A DNA stretch of 8,204 nt from Eutrophobius sp051275005 (GTDB lineage: Bacteria; Pseudomonadota; Gammaproteobacteria; Eutrophobiales; Eutrophobiaceae): positions 1-8,204 of the forward strand of contig JBNMOP010000121.1 in the NCBI GenBank assembly GCA_051275005.1, in the 5' to 3' direction. This document shows positions 6,521 to 8,204 of this stretch, piece after piece. The first letter of the stretch is position 1. Each line of letters opens with the position of its first letter. Both the position numbers and the translations under genes were made by a program. Under the pieces are notes generated by a model. It saw nothing but the letters and a program-made list of their open reading frames with translations, ran no database searches and was not told the origin of the DNA.

Positions 6521-7132
6521 TTAATTGTATAACCAGTTAAGCTGTGCTTTTTGTTTTTCTTCAAATGTATCGATCTTGTCGAGATGTTGTAGCGTCAAAG
6601 CTACATCGTCCAGGCCTTCTAACAAGGCGTCCTTACGGAATTGATCTATTTCAAACTTAATATTGATGCCGCCAGGCGTCGATACAGTCTGTGCCTCAAG
6701 GTCAATGGAAAATGCGACTCCTTCATTGGCACTGATCTCTCCCATAACTGCATCAAGTTCTGGTTTGCTAACTACTATGGGCAATATGCCATTTTTAAAA
6801 CAGTTATTGTAAAAAATATCGGCATAACTGGTGGAGATAATAGTATTTATGCCATAGTCCTCAATAGACCAGGGCGCATGCTCACGGGAAGACCCGCAGC
6901 CAAAGTTATCACCGGTAACCAGTATCCTGGTACCTTTAAACGCCGGGTTGTTCAGTTCAAATTTTGGATCATCTGACCCATCTGATAGATATCGCCAGTC
7001 ATGAAACAGGTTAACCCCAAAGCCAGTGCGTCGAACTTCCTTTAAAAACTGCTTGGGTATGATTTGATCGGTATCGACATTACTGCGATTCAATAATGCC
7101 GCTATGCTTTCATGTTTTACGTAAGGTTCCAT
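6521..7132 (-). CDS. leuD: 3-isopropylmalate dehydratase small subunit
   Basis: The 203-residue swivel subunit pairs with LeuC to isomerise 2-isopropylmalate to 3-isopropylmalate through isopropylmaleate. Recognisable segments are NVDTDQIIPKQFL (18-30), RTGFGVNLFHDWRY (35-48), the substrate-binding loop GDNFGCGSSREHAPW (74-88), YADIFYNNCFKNGILP (103-118) and the C-terminal TLQHLDKI (180-187). Length and wording match the proteobacterial LeuD type (about 200 residues), not the shorter archaeal type. It starts 16 bp after the leuC stop, consistent with cotranscription and coupled synthesis of the two subunits. GAGAG lies about 8 nt before the ATG. The tandem ACAAGATAC repeats follow its stop directly. 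Confidence 0.97.
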   Translation of the reverse strand: MEPYVKHESIAALLNRSNVDTDQIIPKQFLKEVRRTGFGVNLFHDWRYLSDGSDDPKFELNNPAFKGTRILVTGDNFGCGSSREHAPWSIEDYGINTIISTSYADIFYNNCFKNGILPIVVSKPELDAVMGEISANEGVAFSIDLEAQTVSTPGGINIKFEIDQFRKDALLEGLDDVALTLQHLDKIDTFEEKQKAQLNWLYN

Positions 7133-7148
7133 AACAATCTCTCATTAA

Positions 7149-8204
7149 TTAATTGGTTAATGTTCTGATATCGACAAACCGTCCTGCGGCTGCAGCAGCC
7201 GCGGCCATGGCGGGGGAGACCAGGTGGGTGCGTCCGCCTTTACCCTGTCTACCTTCAAAATTACGGTTTGAGGTTGAAGCACAACGTTGTTTCTCATTTA
7301 ACTGATCACCATTCATGGCCAGACACATGGAGCAGCCTGGGTCTCGCCATTCCCAACCTGCATCCAGAAAGATTTTATCCAGACCTTCTTCTTCGGCTTG
7401 TTTTTTTACCAGGTAAGAACCGGGTACCACCAGGGCGGTAACATTATTAGCGACAGTTGTTCCCTTGGTCACTTTGGCGGCGGCACGTAAATCTTCTATA
7501 CGTCCGTTAGTACAAGACCCGATAAAGACAAATTCGATGGGGATATCTGTTATCTTAATACCTGGCTCCAGGCCCATATACTTCAACGCACTCTCGCAGG
7601 CCTTACGTTTAATCTCATCGGTAAAGTCATCGGGGGAGGGCACAGCGCCATTCACACCGGTTACCTGTTCGGGTGATGTACCCCAGGTAACCTGGGGCGC
7701 GATATCATCGGCATTAATGGTAAAGACCTTATCAAATTCGGCACCTTCATCGGAGACGATGCTCATCCAATAGGCAACGGCCTTATCCCAGTCATCTCCC
7801 TTGGGGGCAAAATCCTTGCCTCTTATAAATTCAATGGTCTTTTCATCAGGTGCCACTAATCCCGCGCGGGCACCACTTTCAATGGCAAGGTTGCACAGGG
7901 TCATTCTGCCTTCCATGCTTAATTTTGTTATAGCACTGCCCGCATACTCGATAACGTAACCTGTTGCCCCTGCTGTGCCGATATGGCCAATTATTGACAA
8001 GGCAATGTCCTTAGCCGTACAAAAATCCGATAATGTCCCTTCTATATTGATCAACATAGATTTGGCTTTTTTCGAGCGTAGGGTCTGAGTTGCCAATACA
8101 TGCTCAACTTCAGAGGTACCGATACCAAATGCCAGAGCGCCAAATGCACCGTGGGTGGCGGTATGGCTGTCACCACAAACCACGGTCATGCCAGGATGGA
8201 CAAA
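7149..8204 (-). CDS. leuC: 3-isopropylmalate dehydratase large subunit, N-terminus outside the window
   Basis: The visible 351 residues are the C-terminal three quarters of LeuC. The frame stays open to the right edge, reading FVHPG before MTVVCGDSHTATHG, so the methionine at 8189 is internal. Compared with E. coli LeuC (466 residues) about 115 residues are missing. The enzyme is an aconitase-family [4Fe-4S] dehydratase. The three cluster cysteines are visible as C231 (GSCTNGRIEDLR), C291 and C294 (PGCSMCLAMN), counted from the window edge. The substrate-site region CGDSHTATHGAFGALAFGIG and the closing GRQGKGGRTHLVSPAMAAA are conserved. Minor differences from E. coli are CTNG for CTNS and PGSYLVK for PGSGPVK. 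It is the most upstream leu gene seen, and the operon promoter and any leucine attenuator must lie beyond 8204. Confidence 0.97.
   Translation of the reverse strand, partial: FVHPGMTVVCGDSHTATHGAFGALAFGIGTSEVEHVLATQTLRSKKAKSMLINIEGTLSDFCTAKDIALSIIGHIGTAGATGYVIEYAGSAITKLSMEGRMTLCNLAIESGARAGLVAPDEKTIEFIRGKDFAPKGDDWDKAVAYWMSIVSDEGAEFDKVFTINADDIAPQVTWGTSPEQVTGVNGAVPSPDDFTDEIKRKACESALKYMGLEPGIKITDIPIEFVFIGSCTNGRIEDLRAAAKVTKGTTVANNVTALVVPGSYLVKKQAEEEGLDKIFLDAGWEWRDPGCSMCLAMNGDQLNEKQRCASTSNRNFEGRQGKGGRTHLVSPAMAAAAAAAGRFVDIRTLTN

Noticed and set aside
7149..8189. Start of leuC at the ATG at 8189
   Set aside because: The reading frame continues to the window edge with residues FVHPG that match the conserved PGMT context of LeuC, and about 115 N-terminal residues would be missing. 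The methionine is internal.

Overview
The window reads as chromosomal DNA of a Gram-negative bacterium, most likely a gammaproteobacterium. The LeuC and LeuD proteins closely resemble the enterobacterial/pseudomonad type, one gene encodes a lipobox-bearing lipoprotein, and another encodes an exported methyltransferase-like protein. Genus cannot be read from the sequence. Base composition is moderately AT-rich, and the first 285 bases are very AT-rich.

Layout: one rightward gene lies at the left end, a 1-Cys peroxiredoxin (286-945) with its own promoter, a strong Shine-Dalgarno site and an intrinsic terminator. Everything else runs leftward. From the right edge come leuC (cut by the window end), leuD, leuA and leuB, closely spaced (16, 50 and 69 bp gaps) and probably one leucine operon whose promoter lies beyond 8204. 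After a 244 bp spacer come an amidohydrolase-family lipoprotein and, 41 bp further on, an exported SAM-methyltransferase-fold protein. That pair ends in its own intrinsic terminator (1145-1180), facing the peroxiredoxin terminator (1002-1030).

How the genes work together: LeuA condenses 2-oxoisovalerate with acetyl-CoA, LeuC and LeuD isomerise the product, and LeuB oxidises and decarboxylates it to the leucine precursor 2-oxoisocaproate. The operon looks mosaic. LeuC and LeuD are of the ordinary proteobacterial type, LeuA resembles the form best known from Bacteroidetes, and LeuB departs from textbook family motifs at several catalytic-site positions. The amidohydrolase and methyltransferase-like proteins both carry export signals and probably act outside the cytoplasm; their substrates are unknown. 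Prx6-type peroxiredoxins reduce hydroperoxides.

No mobile element, CRISPR array, tRNA, rRNA or clearly new defence-like system is visible. The most unusual points are the mosaic leu operon, the exported methyltransferase-fold protein with its lipoprotein neighbour, and a 9-nt tandem repeat family (ACARGATNN) that appears directly after two different stop codons.
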